A stretch of 64,000 nucleotides of DNA from Rubripirellula tenax (GTDB taxonomy: Bacteria; Planctomycetota; Planctomycetia; Pirellulales; Pirellulaceae): the NCBI RefSeq assembly GCF_007860125.1, contig NZ_SJPW01000003.1:1007312-1071311 (forward strand), in the 5' to 3' direction. The translations under genes were made by a program, and so were the position numbers. The notes under the pieces are model-generated. The model saw nothing but the letters and a program-made list of their open reading frames with translations. It ran no database searches and was not told the DNA's origin. Positions 34,875 to 45,300 of the stretch are shown here, in pieces (positions within the stretch are counted from its first letter, which is position 1; every line of letters starts with the position of its first letter).

Positions 34875-36326
34875 TTGACACCATTGCCCTGCAACAAACC
34901 GCTAGCGATGTTCACTCTCTGCCGTGCTCTTTTCGTCGTCGTTGGATTGATCGTGGTTGTTTCATCCGAAGCAGCCGAGATCACGCCGCCCGATCGTCCG
35001 AACATCATCTTTGTCTTGGCCGATGATTTGGGGTTCAATCAGATCGGCGCCTACGGCGACACCCCGATCAAGACGCCGCACTTGGATCGTTTGGCGAAAA
35101 GCGGGATTCGCTTCACGGATGCGTATTCCGGCAACACCGTTTGTTCGCCTTCGCGTGTTTCGTTGTTTACCGGACGCGACGGTCGGTTGATGGAGAACAA
35201 CTCGAACAAAGTCCAGTTGGCCGACATCGACGTCACGATGGCTCACGTGTTGAAACATGCCGGCTACGATACCGCGTTGTTTGGCAAGTATTCGATCGGT
35301 TCGCAAATGGGCGTGACTGACCCGTTGGCGATGGGTTTCGATACTTGGTACGGGATGTATTCGATTCTGGAAGGGCACCGCCAGTACCCGACGATCCTGT
35401 GGCGTGACGGACGGAAGTTGCGTATCACCGAGAACGAAGGCGGACGCAAGGGAGCGTACGCTCAAGAAATGTTCGCGAACGAAGCGATCAACTATATCGT
35501 CCAAGATCACGACAATCCGTTCTTTGTCATGCTGACGTTTTCTTCGCCACACGCGGAACTGGCTGCGCCGGAAGAATATGTCAAACCTTACGAGCAATTG
35601 TTTGACGAGAAGTCTTACCTAGGCATGTCCACCGGCGAGCCTTCAGATCAATACGCGTGGTACTATCCCGAACCCGTTGCCCGTCCCCGAGCCACACTCG
35701 CTGGGATGGTCACGGCATTGGACGCGTACGTTGGAAAGATTGTTGACGCGCTCGATCAGCGTGGCATCGCCGACAACACCCTGATCGTCTTCACGTCCGA
35801 CAACGGACCGCACGACGAGGGCGGTGGTGATCCGATGTTCTTCAAAGCCGCGGCGCCCTACAAAGGAATGAAACGCGACTTGTTTGACGGCGGCATCCAC
35901 GTGCCGATGATCGTTCACTGGCCCGCGAAAATCAAAACCGGCCGAGTCGACAACACGCCGTGGGCTTTCGCAGACGTGCTGCCGACGTTTGCCGATTTGG
36001 CTGGCGTTTCGCTGACGTCGGTACCACGCGTCAAAACGAATGGAACTTCGATCTACCCGCTGTTGAATGATTCGCCGCAACCGATCCCCGAACGAACACT
36101 GTACTGGGAATTCGGCAAACAAGTGGGCGATCCCAACTCGGGAATTATCGGCGAGGTTTTCCAAGCCGCGCGACGCGGCAAGTGGAAAGCGGTTCGCTAC
36201 GGTCTAAATCAACCGACCCAGCTATTCAACCTCAATTCGGATCCCGGCGAAACCATCGAACTATCGACGCAGCACCCCGACATCCATCAAGAATTCAAAG
36301 ACCTGTTCAAGAAACACGAAGACTGA
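34875..36326 (+). CDS. Secreted arylsulfatase-type sulfatase
   Basis: 483 residues if started at TTG 34875, which has ggag 8 bases upstream; ATG 34908 would give 472 residues but lacks a visible ribosome site. Both give a signal peptide (LFVVVGLIVVVSSEA). Motifs: NIIFVLADDLGFNQIGAYGD, canonical formylglycine site CSPSRVSLFTG (Cys90 from TTG), YDTALFGKYSIGSQ, VFTSDNGPHDEGG, FDGGIHVPMIVHWP and LFNLNSDPGE. Likely cleaves a sulfate ester exposed on the rhamnose-containing polysaccharide. The following rhamnosidase starts 9 bp after its stop. Confidence 0.9.
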   Translation: MTPLPCNKPLAMFTLCRALFVVVGLIVVVSSEAAEITPPDRPNIIFVLADDLGFNQIGAYGDTPIKTPHLDRLAKSGIRFTDAYSGNTVCSPSRVSLFTGRDGRLMENNSNKVQLADIDVTMAHVLKHAGYDTALFGKYSIGSQMGVTDPLAMGFDTWYGMYSILEGHRQYPTILWRDGRKLRITENEGGRKGAYAQEMFANEAINYIVQDHDNPFFVMLTFSSPHAELAAPEEYVKPYEQLFDEKSYLGMSTGEPSDQYAWYYPEPVARPRATLAGMVTALDAYVGKIVDALDQRGIADNTLIVFTSDNGPHDEGGGDPMFFKAAAPYKGMKRDLFDGGIHVPMIVHWPAKIKTGRVDNTPWAFADVLPTFADLAGVSLTSVPRVKTNGTSIYPLLNDSPQPIPERTLYWEFGKQVGDPNSGIIGEVFQAARRGKWKAVRYGLNQPTQLFNLNSDPGETIELSTQHPDIHQEFKDLFKKHED

Positions 36327-36335
36327 ATCTATCTC

Positions 36336-39257
36336 ATGCATCGACGACAACCTTCCGCGTACCTTTGTCTGCTAAGTATCCTCAGTTGCGGCGTCTTCCA
36401 AGCCGCTTTCGCAGCGGATCTGCAACCTCATTCTCTCTCGGTCGGCGAAAACTTCGTCGATCCCGTCGGATTCTACGACCCGTCTCCGGTGTTTTCGTGG
36501 AAGCTGCCTTTGGCGGAGGATGTGAAGGCTCAAACGGCATACCAGATCGTTGTCCGTGACGGATTGGCGATGAACGACAACGCCGATCCGATCTGGGATT
36601 CGGGCAAAGTCGTTTCGGACCAATCGGTATGGGTTGCCTACCAAGGACCGGCGTTCGAATCACGACAGCAAGTTTCGTGGCGAGTCAAGTTCTGGGACGA
36701 CCAAGGGCGTGAATCGGACTGGAGCGAAGCGGCTTCCATCGAAATGGGATTGCTCCATCATGACGCGTGGGACGCAAATTGGATCGAGCTAGATCGCGGC
36801 AAGCGTCAGCCTGATCAGGTGAAAATTTTCAAAGCCGAGTTCGGCGTTCGCACGGCCGATGGGTCAAAGATCAATGACGTGATCGAGAACATTCGCGGCG
36901 CGATCAAACGTGGCGCGACACCGATTCGCGTCGTTCCGCCGCGGTTGGGCGGCGACCCTGCTCCCGACGAGGCGAAAACGTTATGGGTCGACTACGAAGT
37001 CAATGGCGTTCGCAAGCAAGTCGAATTGGCCGAGAATCGAGCGTTTGATCCGTATCCGGAAATCACCGCGCATCCGGCCTACTATCTGCGACGCGAATTC
37101 GATGCCCCGGGCAAGATCGTCAAGGCAAGACTGTACGCTTCGGCGCTGGGCATTTATGAGTTTCAGATCAACGGGACGCGAATCGGCAACGACATGCTAG
37201 CGCCCGGTTACACGATGTATTCCAAACGCGTTGAATCGCTGACCTACGATGTAACGGACTTGGTCAACGACGGTGATAATGCCATCGGTGCAGTTCTCGG
37301 TGAAGGTTGGTATGCAGGTAACCTGTTATTGCGAAAGCGAACCGAACTATTGGACCTGACGCCCAAGTTGCTGGCACAGTTGGAGTTGACCTATGCGGAC
37401 GGGCGTGTCGAAACGATCGTCACGGATGACAAGTGGCGGGCAACCGACCAAGGCCCGATTCGGGTGGGCGGTTACTATCACGGCGAGGACTATGATGCCT
37501 CGAAAGAACTGGGCCAATGGGCACGGTCCGGTTTCGATGACGGCGTTTGGATGCCAGTCAAGTCGACTCCGCTTGGCGATGAACCAAAAGTCGTTCCCAA
37601 ACGCATGCCACCCGTTCAAGTGAAGAAAACGGTGGCAGCAGTGAATCTGACCCAACCCGAACCGGGCAAGTACGTTTTTGACTTCGGACAAAACTTGGTC
37701 GGCGTTCCCACCATCACGATGCCCGTGACGAAGGGCGAAACGGTTTTGATTCGGTTTGCCGAGATGCTGCAGCAGGACGGGACGCTGTACACCACCAACT
37801 ATCGAACCGCTCGGTCGCAAGCCACTTACGTCGCGGCCGAAACGGGGACGGTCACCTACGCACCGTCCTTAACGTTCTTTGGCTATCGATACCTGGAACT
37901 CAGTGGCCTGGCCGACGGTGACAAGCTGACCACCGATTCGGTTGTCGCCAACGTGATTCATACGGACTTTGAATCAAGGGGCAAGTTCACGTCGTCGCAT
38001 GACAAGCTAAACCAATTGCAAAGCAACATTCGCTGGGGACAAATCGGCAACTTCGTCGATGTCCCGACCGATTGCCCGCAGCGGGACGAACGACTGGGAT
38101 GGACCGGCGACGCACAAGCGTTCCTGCCAACGTCGTTCTTTAACTATGACGTGTATTCGTTCTGGGCTCGCTGGCTGCAGAGCGTTCGCGACGAACAGAA
38201 CGACGAGGGCGAGATCCCGCACACCGTTCCCGCGACCAACTTCGGTTACTCCAGTCCCGGTTGGGCCGACGTGGTCGTGACCGCTCCGTGGGAGGTTTAC
38301 GAACGAACTGGCGACATCCGGATCTTGCAAGATAACTACGACGCGATGAAGAAATGGGTGGCCGTCTATGAACGTCGTTCGAAAGACTTCATTCCCACAT
38401 TGACGGGTTTCGGCGATTGGTTACAGCCCTACGCTAAACTGGATCGCAAAGGCGATACGGCGCAAGATCTGATTGCGACGGCCTACTTCGGACGTGATTC
38501 CAGGATTCTGTATTGGACTGCGACGGCGCTAGGCAATACGGACGATGCGGCCCGCTACCTGAAACTGCATGATGATATTCGCGAAGCGTTCACCAAGACC
38601 TATTTTCCGGACGGAAAGGTCCATCCAGGCGCGCAAACGCAAACCGCTTGTTTGATGGGTTTGGGGTACGACTTGGTCGAGCGAGAACAGCGACCACAAG
38701 TAGCAGAGCTGCTGCTGGAAAAGTTCGAGGAAGCGGGGCGGCATTTGCAAACTGGTTTTCTGGGCACACCGCTACTGACCCCAGTGTTCGATGAACTGGG
38801 GCACTCTGACATCTGTTTCGAATTGCTGTTCAAGGAATCGTATCCGTCGTGGTTCTTTTCCATCAATCAAGGTGCGACCACAATGTGGGAGCGTTGGAAC
38901 AGTTACAGCCACACTGACGGCTTCGGTGATGCGAGCATGAATTCGTACAACCACTATGCTTACGGCGCGATCGGCCAATTCATGTACGAACGAGTCGCGG
39001 GCCTGTCACCCGATCCCAAGCACCCCGGCTACAAGCACTTCTTTGTTCGCCCGCTGATCGGCGGGCCACTGACGTCGGCACGTGCTGAATTGGAAACAGG
39101 CTACGGAACAGCCGTCAGTGGTTGGACGCTGAACGATGGCAAGCTGGTGATGGAAGTCGTGGTCCCGCCCAACACCACCGCAACGGTCGCGTTTCCGAAC
39201 GGCGAAAAAAGCCAAACGGTTACGGCCGGAAAGCACCAGTTCGAAATCAAATTATAG
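36336..39257 (+). CDS. GH78 alpha-L-rhamnosidase with an embedded extra domain
   Basis: 973 residues with signal peptide (to QAAFA). N-terminal Ig-like domain (VFSWKLPL to WSEAASIEMG, ~25-140); then an insert of about 90 residues (IFKAEFGVRTADGSKINDV to LGGDPAPDEAKTLWVDYEVN), resembling a DUF3395-like unit; then the rhamnosidase N domain (YYLRREFDAPGKIVKARLYA); the catalytic barrel with FVDVPTDCPQRDERLGWTGD around 573-592; and a C-terminal beta domain. Catalysis by inversion releasing alpha-L-rhamnose. It is the longest GH78 of the cluster and the more canonical of the two. Confidence 0.87.
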   Translation: MHRRQPSAYLCLLSILSCGVFQAAFAADLQPHSLSVGENFVDPVGFYDPSPVFSWKLPLAEDVKAQTAYQIVVRDGLAMNDNADPIWDSGKVVSDQSVWVAYQGPAFESRQQVSWRVKFWDDQGRESDWSEAASIEMGLLHHDAWDANWIELDRGKRQPDQVKIFKAEFGVRTADGSKINDVIENIRGAIKRGATPIRVVPPRLGGDPAPDEAKTLWVDYEVNGVRKQVELAENRAFDPYPEITAHPAYYLRREFDAPGKIVKARLYASALGIYEFQINGTRIGNDMLAPGYTMYSKRVESLTYDVTDLVNDGDNAIGAVLGEGWYAGNLLLRKRTELLDLTPKLLAQLELTYADGRVETIVTDDKWRATDQGPIRVGGYYHGEDYDASKELGQWARSGFDDGVWMPVKSTPLGDEPKVVPKRMPPVQVKKTVAAVNLTQPEPGKYVFDFGQNLVGVPTITMPVTKGETVLIRFAEMLQQDGTLYTTNYRTARSQATYVAAETGTVTYAPSLTFFGYRYLELSGLADGDKLTTDSVVANVIHTDFESRGKFTSSHDKLNQLQSNIRWGQIGNFVDVPTDCPQRDERLGWTGDAQAFLPTSFFNYDVYSFWARWLQSVRDEQNDEGEIPHTVPATNFGYSSPGWADVVVTAPWEVYERTGDIRILQDNYDAMKKWVAVYERRSKDFIPTLTGFGDWLQPYAKLDRKGDTAQDLIATAYFGRDSRILYWTATALGNTDDAARYLKLHDDIREAFTKTYFPDGKVHPGAQTQTACLMGLGYDLVEREQRPQVAELLLEKFEEAGRHLQTGFLGTPLLTPVFDELGHSDICFELLFKESYPSWFFSINQGATTMWERWNSYSHTDGFGDASMNSYNHYAYGAIGQFMYERVAGLSPDPKHPGYKHFFVRPLIGGPLTSARAELETGYGTAVSGWTLNDGKLVMEVVVPPNTTATVAFPNGEKSQTVTAGKHQFEIKL

Positions 39258-39385
39258 GCACCTTATTTGGATTTTTTTGATTGTTTGCTCGAACCAACCC
39301 AGAGTAGCCCCGCGCATCACTGGCAAAGCAAACCCGCCAATCCAACTCCTCGCGTCCTTAAATGTTCTCTTCAGGAATCACCACC

Positions 39386-40771
39386 ATGACCACACGTCGA
39401 ACCTTTCTCAAAAATGCCGCGTTGACTTCCGCTGCTTTAGCGGCCAATCCGTATGTCTGGACCAGTTCGGCGAATGCTGACGACGTCCAAGACACCGATT
39501 TGAAGGTTGCCGCGATCGGTGTCGGCGGCAGTCGCGGTCGGTACAACCGTGGCGGTAGGGTTTCGCGACAAGCGGCAAAGTTTGGCAAGATGATCGCCGT
39601 GTGTGATGTCGACGAGTTGCACAACGCTGAATTCAACGCCGATGAAATGTTTGGCGGTAAGCTGAAGGAATACGTTGACTATCGAAAGATGATCGACACG
39701 GAAAAACCCGACATCGTCGTGATCGGAACGAACGATCACTGGCACGTTCCGATTGCGACCTATGCCTTGCGTGCAGGTTGCGATGTGTACTGCGAAAAAC
39801 CGCTCACGCTGACCATTGACGAGGGAAAGCAAATCAGCAAAGTAGTCAAAGAGACGGGCAAGGTATTTCAGGTCGGAACGCAGCAACGGACTGAGATGGG
39901 GCAAAACTTCTTGAAAGCCATCGCCATGGTCCAGGGCGGATTTATCGGTGACAACATCACCGCGCAGATTGCCATCGGGGCGGCGCCCGGTGACGGACCT
40001 TTTGAAACATCCGCCGTTCCTGAAAAACTGGACTGGGATTTTTGGGTGGGCCCCGCACGTTCGGCTGGTTACTCTCTTGAGCGACGAAAGTTCTTCCGTT
40101 GGTATCTCGAATACTCTGGCGGCAAGATGACCGACTGGGGTGCCCACCACATCGACATCGCCCAGTGGGCAATCGGGCAGGACCAAACCGGACCGACCAG
40201 CATCAGCGGCACTGGGCAATTTGGAACCGTTGTGCCCGCCGGGTTTGACTGGGTGGCCTTCTTTGAAGGCAAGGCCGAGTTGGAAAACGGTTACAACGCG
40301 GCAACCAATTTTGAAGTCAACCTGACATTCGATAACGGTTCCGTCTTGAACGTGTATGACGAGTACGTATCCGAAGACGGACGCACCAAGTTTCCCAACG
40401 GGATTCTGTTCGAAGGCAGCCGAGGCCGACTGTTCGTCAATCGCGGCAAGCTAACCGGCAAACCGATTGAAGACTTGACCGAGTCGGACAACAAGTCCCT
40501 CGAAGATGCGATCGTCAAACTCTACAAAAACAAACCGATTACCAGCCACATGCAAAATTTTTTCGAGTGCGTCAAAGACCGATCCGAGCCGATCTCGGAC
40601 GTCTACACGCATCACCGCACCATGACCAGTTGTCACATGTGCAACATCGCGTTGATGACGGGGGACGATCTGAAATGGAACCCGATCGATGAAGTCTTTG
40701 TGGGAAATGAGACCGCGAATCAATTGATGTCACGTCCAAGTCGAAGTGACTTCCTGGGCTCGCCCAGTTAG
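39386..40771 (+). CDS. Tat-exported Gfo/Idh/MocA oxidoreductase
   Basis: 461 residues from ATG 39386 (caggaa upstream); an in-frame ATG at 39362 adds eight. Twin-arginine signal [19 protein letters not shown]. Motifs: [12 protein letters not shown] (nucleotide binding), [30 protein letters not shown] and [12 protein letters not shown] in the catalytic domain. Second exported oxidoreductase of the cluster, related in plan but not closely to the one at 28276. Likely acts on a sugar released by the glycosidases. Confidence 0.87.
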   Translation: MTTRRTFLKNAALTSAALAANPYVWTSSANADDVQDTDLKVAAIGVGGSRGRYNRGGRVSRQAAKFGKMIAVCDVDELHNAEFNADEMFGGKLKEYVDYRKMIDTEKPDIVVIGTNDHWHVPIATYALRAGCDVYCEKPLTLTIDEGKQISKVVKETGKVFQVGTQQRTEMGQNFLKAIAMVQGGFIGDNITAQIAIGAAPGDGPFETSAVPEKLDWDFWVGPARSAGYSLERRKFFRWYLEYSGGKMTDWGAHHIDIAQWAIGQDQTGPTSISGTGQFGTVVPAGFDWVAFFEGKAELENGYNAATNFEVNLTFDNGSVLNVYDEYVSEDGRTKFPNGILFEGSRGRLFVNRGKLTGKPIEDLTESDNKSLEDAIVKLYKNKPITSHMQNFFECVKDRSEPISDVYTHHRTMTSCHMCNIALMTGDDLKWNPIDEVFVGNETANQLMSRPSRSDFLGSPS

Positions 40772-40838
40772 GAACCGCCGACGAAACGTCCACTACGAAT
40801 CAACCTACAAGAAACGCTCTCGTTACCAGAACTTTCAA

Positions 40839-42233
40839 ATGATCCGAACAACTTTTTCTTTGCTTGCCCTTTTATTTATCGCTGCAATCCAGTTCATCGA
40901 AGTGAGTCGCGTCGCTGCGGCGAACGATGGTCCATCGGGAAACAAGCCGATGAACATTTTGCTGTTGTACGCCGACGATTGGCGGCACGACACGTTGGGT
41001 GTCGCCGGGAATCCGGTCGTGAAAACGCCCACGCTCGACCAACTGGCCAACGACGGCGTTCGCTTCACCCAAAACTGTGTTACCACGTCGATTTGCGGGA
41101 TCAGTCGGGCGACTTTGTTCACCGGCCAATGGATGTCCCGGCATGGCAACCGCTCGTTCAAGCCCTGGGCGACTCCGTGGGAAGAAACCTTTCCGGGATT
41201 GCTGCGTCAGAGTGGTTACCACGTCGGACATGTCGGGAAGTGGCACAACGGAAAGATCCCCGCCGACAAGTTTGACTTCAGCCGTTCATACTATGGAACG
41301 CATTGGATCGAGCAACCGGATGGGACAAAGATCCATGTCACGCAAAAAAACGAAAAAGATGCGTTGGATTTCTTGCGTGAGCGACCGAGCGATAAGCCGT
41401 TCTGTTTGACGGTTGCCTTCTTTGCTACGCATGCGGAAGATTCCAGCCCGCTGCAGTTTTTGCCTCAACCCGAGAGCATGACGCTTTACGAAGACGTCAC
41501 GATTCCCGTCGCCGAAAACGCGACTCAAGAATCGTTTGAGCGGTTGCCCGATTTCGTCGGCAACGAAAAAAACGAAGGTCGCAATCGTTGGCACTGGCGA
41601 TTTGATACGCCCGAAAAGTACCAAACGATGATGAAGAACTACTATCGGCTGGCCACCGAAGTGGATTCGACATGCGGGCGGATTCTTGCGGAACTTAAGA
41701 ACCAAGGGCTTGATGACAACACGTTGGTGATCTTCACGACCGACAACGGTTACTACCACGCCGAACACGGTTTGGCAGACAAGTGGTACCCGCATCAAGA
41801 AAGCATCCGCGTGCCACTGATTGTCCGTGATCCCCGAATGCCAGCCAACATGGCAGGGAAGACCAACGATGACTTTACACTGAACGTCGACTTGGCTCCG
41901 ACGATTCTCGCCGCCACCAGGATCGAGGCTCCGGAAACGATGCAGGGAACCGACATCGCTCCGTTGTATCTTTCTAATGAAAAGCCCGCGTGGCGAGACG
42001 AGTTCTTCTATGAACACCCAATGTTGAAAAGTACTGACTTCATTCCTGCGTCGGAGGCACTGGTACGCAAGGACTGGAAGTACTTCTATTGGCCCGAGTT
42101 TGAACGAGAACAACTGTTCGATTTAAAAAGCGATCCGATCGAAGAGAGTGACCTTTCGTCTGATCCCGCTTTCACGTCCCAGTTGGAAGGCATGCGGAAA
42201 CGATTCGCTGAACTCAAATCCGCAGCAAAGTAG
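40839..42233 (+). CDS. Secreted sulfatase (iduronate / N-sulfatase-like)
   Basis: 464 residues from ATG 40839, which opens the signal peptide [19 protein letters not shown]; a frame from 40746 adds 31 unlikely residues. Motifs: [31 protein letters not shown] with formylglycine Cys86, [32 protein letters not shown] and [11 protein letters not shown]. As in the sulfatase at 29929, the usual Pro of the motif is replaced, here by Ile. Last gene of the plus-strand cluster; convergent with the giant gene at 42323 across 89 bp that show no clear terminator. Confidence 0.89.
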   Translation: MIRTTFSLLALLFIAAIQFIEVSRVAAANDGPSGNKPMNILLLYADDWRHDTLGVAGNPVVKTPTLDQLANDGVRFTQNCVTTSICGISRATLFTGQWMSRHGNRSFKPWATPWEETFPGLLRQSGYHVGHVGKWHNGKIPADKFDFSRSYYGTHWIEQPDGTKIHVTQKNEKDALDFLRERPSDKPFCLTVAFFATHAEDSSPLQFLPQPESMTLYEDVTIPVAENATQESFERLPDFVGNEKNEGRNRWHWRFDTPEKYQTMMKNYYRLATEVDSTCGRILAELKNQGLDDNTLVIFTTDNGYYHAEHGLADKWYPHQESIRVPLIVRDPRMPANMAGKTNDDFTLNVDLAPTILAATRIEAPETMQGTDIAPLYLSNEKPAWRDEFFYEHPMLKSTDFIPASEALVRKDWKYFYWPEFEREQLFDLKSDPIEESDLSSDPAFTSQLEGMRKRFAELKSAAK

Positions 42234-42322
42234 CGGGTGTACATTGGATCTAGCCGCCGTCGCGGTGATTCAATCTTTCGAGGCAGGCGTTCACGAAGGC
42301 TGACAGGGCTGGCCCATGATTC

Positions 42323-45300
42323 TCAGTTCCAAGCGATCAGCGCTAGATCGATGAAACCGACTTGCTGCCGCTGGCGATCAGAAACCCAATCGAGATCGTC
42401 GTCGTCATCGGATATCGATTCAAGTTGGGGAATGAACATCTGCTCGGCTAGCTGGTCGGACGATCGTCCAAGCTTGTTGATGATCCGCAGGCTATCCAGT
42501 GCCGTGACCCGTCCGTCACCGTTGACATCATAGAAGTTGGCGGACGACGGGCGTCTTGCAAAACCCGTCAACTCGGATGAGGCAATGGTTTGTCCAAGGA
42601 AGTTGATCCCCATCAACGCGTCTAGCGCCGTGACTTGGCCATCGCCGTTGACGTCCAGCGCGTTGTCCGGATTCTGTATCGCCTCGCTGGCAATGCTGGC
42701 TGCGGTTGGTGGTGCCGCAGCCGGCGGCAACGTGATCATCATCAACCCGCCCGACGGCATCTGGTTGAATCGGACGCCCAATGTATCGAAGGCGTTGACC
42801 GATCCGTTGCGGTCGATGTCATAGATGTTGTCGATCCCGACACTGTTGCTGGTGGGGCTCTGGTTGAATCGAACGCCCAACGTGTCAAACGCGTTGACCG
42901 TCACATGCTTCGATGCCGACGTGGACCCGTTGATGTCACCGACTTGATTGCCGAAGTAGAACACATCGTCTTGAGTGAGTCCGGTGTTGGCGTTTGCCTT
43001 GATGGTGACTTCCAGCCACTTGTTCATGATGGCTTGATGAGGCCAGTCGATCGTGACACGTTTGGTTGTACCCGCGAGCGGTGCCACGTCGATCGCCGAA
43101 GCCGGCATGGAAGTCCACGCCAGGCTGTTGCCAAAGTCCTCGGTGTTACCGACACGGAATTCGAAGTCCGATGCCGCCAGTGTCGTAGCCGGCAGGTTGT
43201 CGATGTCGACGATGACTCGGTTGAGTCCCTGTGAGTAATTGGTGTAGTTCGCCATCGATGTCGTCGCGCTGGGCCCATGCAGCGCCGATTTGTTCGGGTC
43301 GGCCATGCCTTCGCCGTAAGTCGCGCCGGCACCTCGGTAAGCAACGCTACGACCAACGACGCTGGTAAGAACCGGCTCATTCGCGGTGAATTCGAACCAG
43401 TCGAAATTGTACGTGCCGCCGACAATTTCGATCCGGAAAACGCGATCTTCACCGGCCCATGCGGACAAATCGACGTTGTTGATTTTCGGCACGACCCAAT
43501 TCCCGAAGCCGCCGGTGTTCGGCACAACGACGGTTCCGAGTTCCGTGAAGGTTTCCGTCGAATTGTCGTCGCCGACCAGAAGCCGAACGGACATCGTATT
43601 GTCGTTGGGTGACGCGACTCGTATCCCGATATCATAGGTTCCCGCGACAACATCGGCGGTGTACTCCAGCCATTCACCGTTGCGTGCGTTGCCAATCACT
43701 CGATTGCCCGATCCGTACACGTCAACGTCTTCGTCGGCGCGAAACGGATCCACTCCTCCAGAGTTTCCAGCGGTCGTATCGTAGTAGGCAACGTTCTGGC
43801 CGCCGAGATCAAACTCTTCGGCTTCAATGCGAGTTCCCGTCGTGACGGTACGAGGCGTGTAGGCAGATTGGCTCGGATCGTTGTCGGTGATTTCGGTGGT
43901 TGCACTAGCGATCGACAGTGACGTCGTCGCGGGACGGTAGGGGACCAGTCCGAGCGGTGCCGACGTATTGGCTTGGATCGATGCACCGGTGACGAAGATC
44001 AGCGAATCGCGGGTCATGGGGTTGGCACCTCGATACGTTCCCCAGCGGAACTGAAAGATGTTGTCCGGCTTTTCGTACTGGCCACGTCCTTTTAATTCGC
44101 CATTGAAATAGACCTCATAATCCAAGCCGTTTTCTCGAATTCGGATATCGAAGCTTTTGCCGACCATGTCTTCGGCAAGTGGAATCGTTAGCTGGCCACC
44201 ACCATTGGCTCTCCGGTGCGTAAAGTGAATTCCTCCGTTGGCACTCATTCCGATGTGTACCGACCATTCCACGCTCGGTTGAAACGACTGAAAGATCGCC
44301 ATCGATTCTGGTTTGACAATCGTGTACCTCGCCGAAAAATCATTCCAGGTTCCCGTTTGCCAACCGTTGGAATGCGATTCGATCCGCGCCGCCAACGCTC
44401 GCGTGTTGCGAACGTTCTCTTCACCTTCGAACACTCGGAATACTTGCGTGTTACCGTCTTCTTGGTACCACCGTGACCATCGATCGAAGTTGCTGCGCGG
44501 GATTACGGAATTCGCCAACGTGTGGATATTGATGCCCGGCCAGGTCGGCGTGTTCGCGTGGATGCCTTGTTCCACAACGGAATTGTTGACGTCGATCGTC
44601 GAGCCTGTGATACCCACGGTTGTGTTCGACCCCGTCGGCAATGCCCCGCTGTCGATCAATTCTTGAAACGATGGATCCGTGCCCGTTTGCGTGTACAAGT
44701 CGTCGAGGGTCACGTTCGGATAGTTGGGGTCCACGATCGGGCCGGTGATCGCATGAGTGATTGTCCCGGTATGAATGCCCTCGACGGCGAAGTCATCGAT
44801 CGCGCGAACGGTAATCGTTTGCGAGGTCATGTCGGTCAGGCTGAAAACCTGCGTCGCGGCAAAGTTGATACCGTCGATGCTAACCTGGGTTTGAGCATCG
44901 GCGGTTGCGGTAATCTCGACGGCTCCCGTGGGAATCGTATCCAGCGCGATGGTGTAGGTGTCGGTGCTGCCGGCTTCGCTAATGTCTAAACTTTCCGCTC
45001 CCGAAACGGTGACGCCCGCATTGTCGTTGTCCGCAATGGTCGTTGTCACGGTCGAGGTATCGATGCCGACGTCGGGGTTGCTCGGATTCGAAATCCGAAA
45101 ATTGACGGTTTCCGTGGCTTCGATCAAGAAGTCGTCGATCACGTTGATGATGTATGTCCCGGTTTGCTGGCCCGCCGCAACGCTGATCTTTGCACCGGCC
45201 GGCAACGCCACGTAGTCCAGACCGGCGGTTGCAGTGCCTGATCCCAAGTCGTTTAGATCAAACGAGATCGAAGCTCCGGAAATGTTCGGCTGGTCCAACG

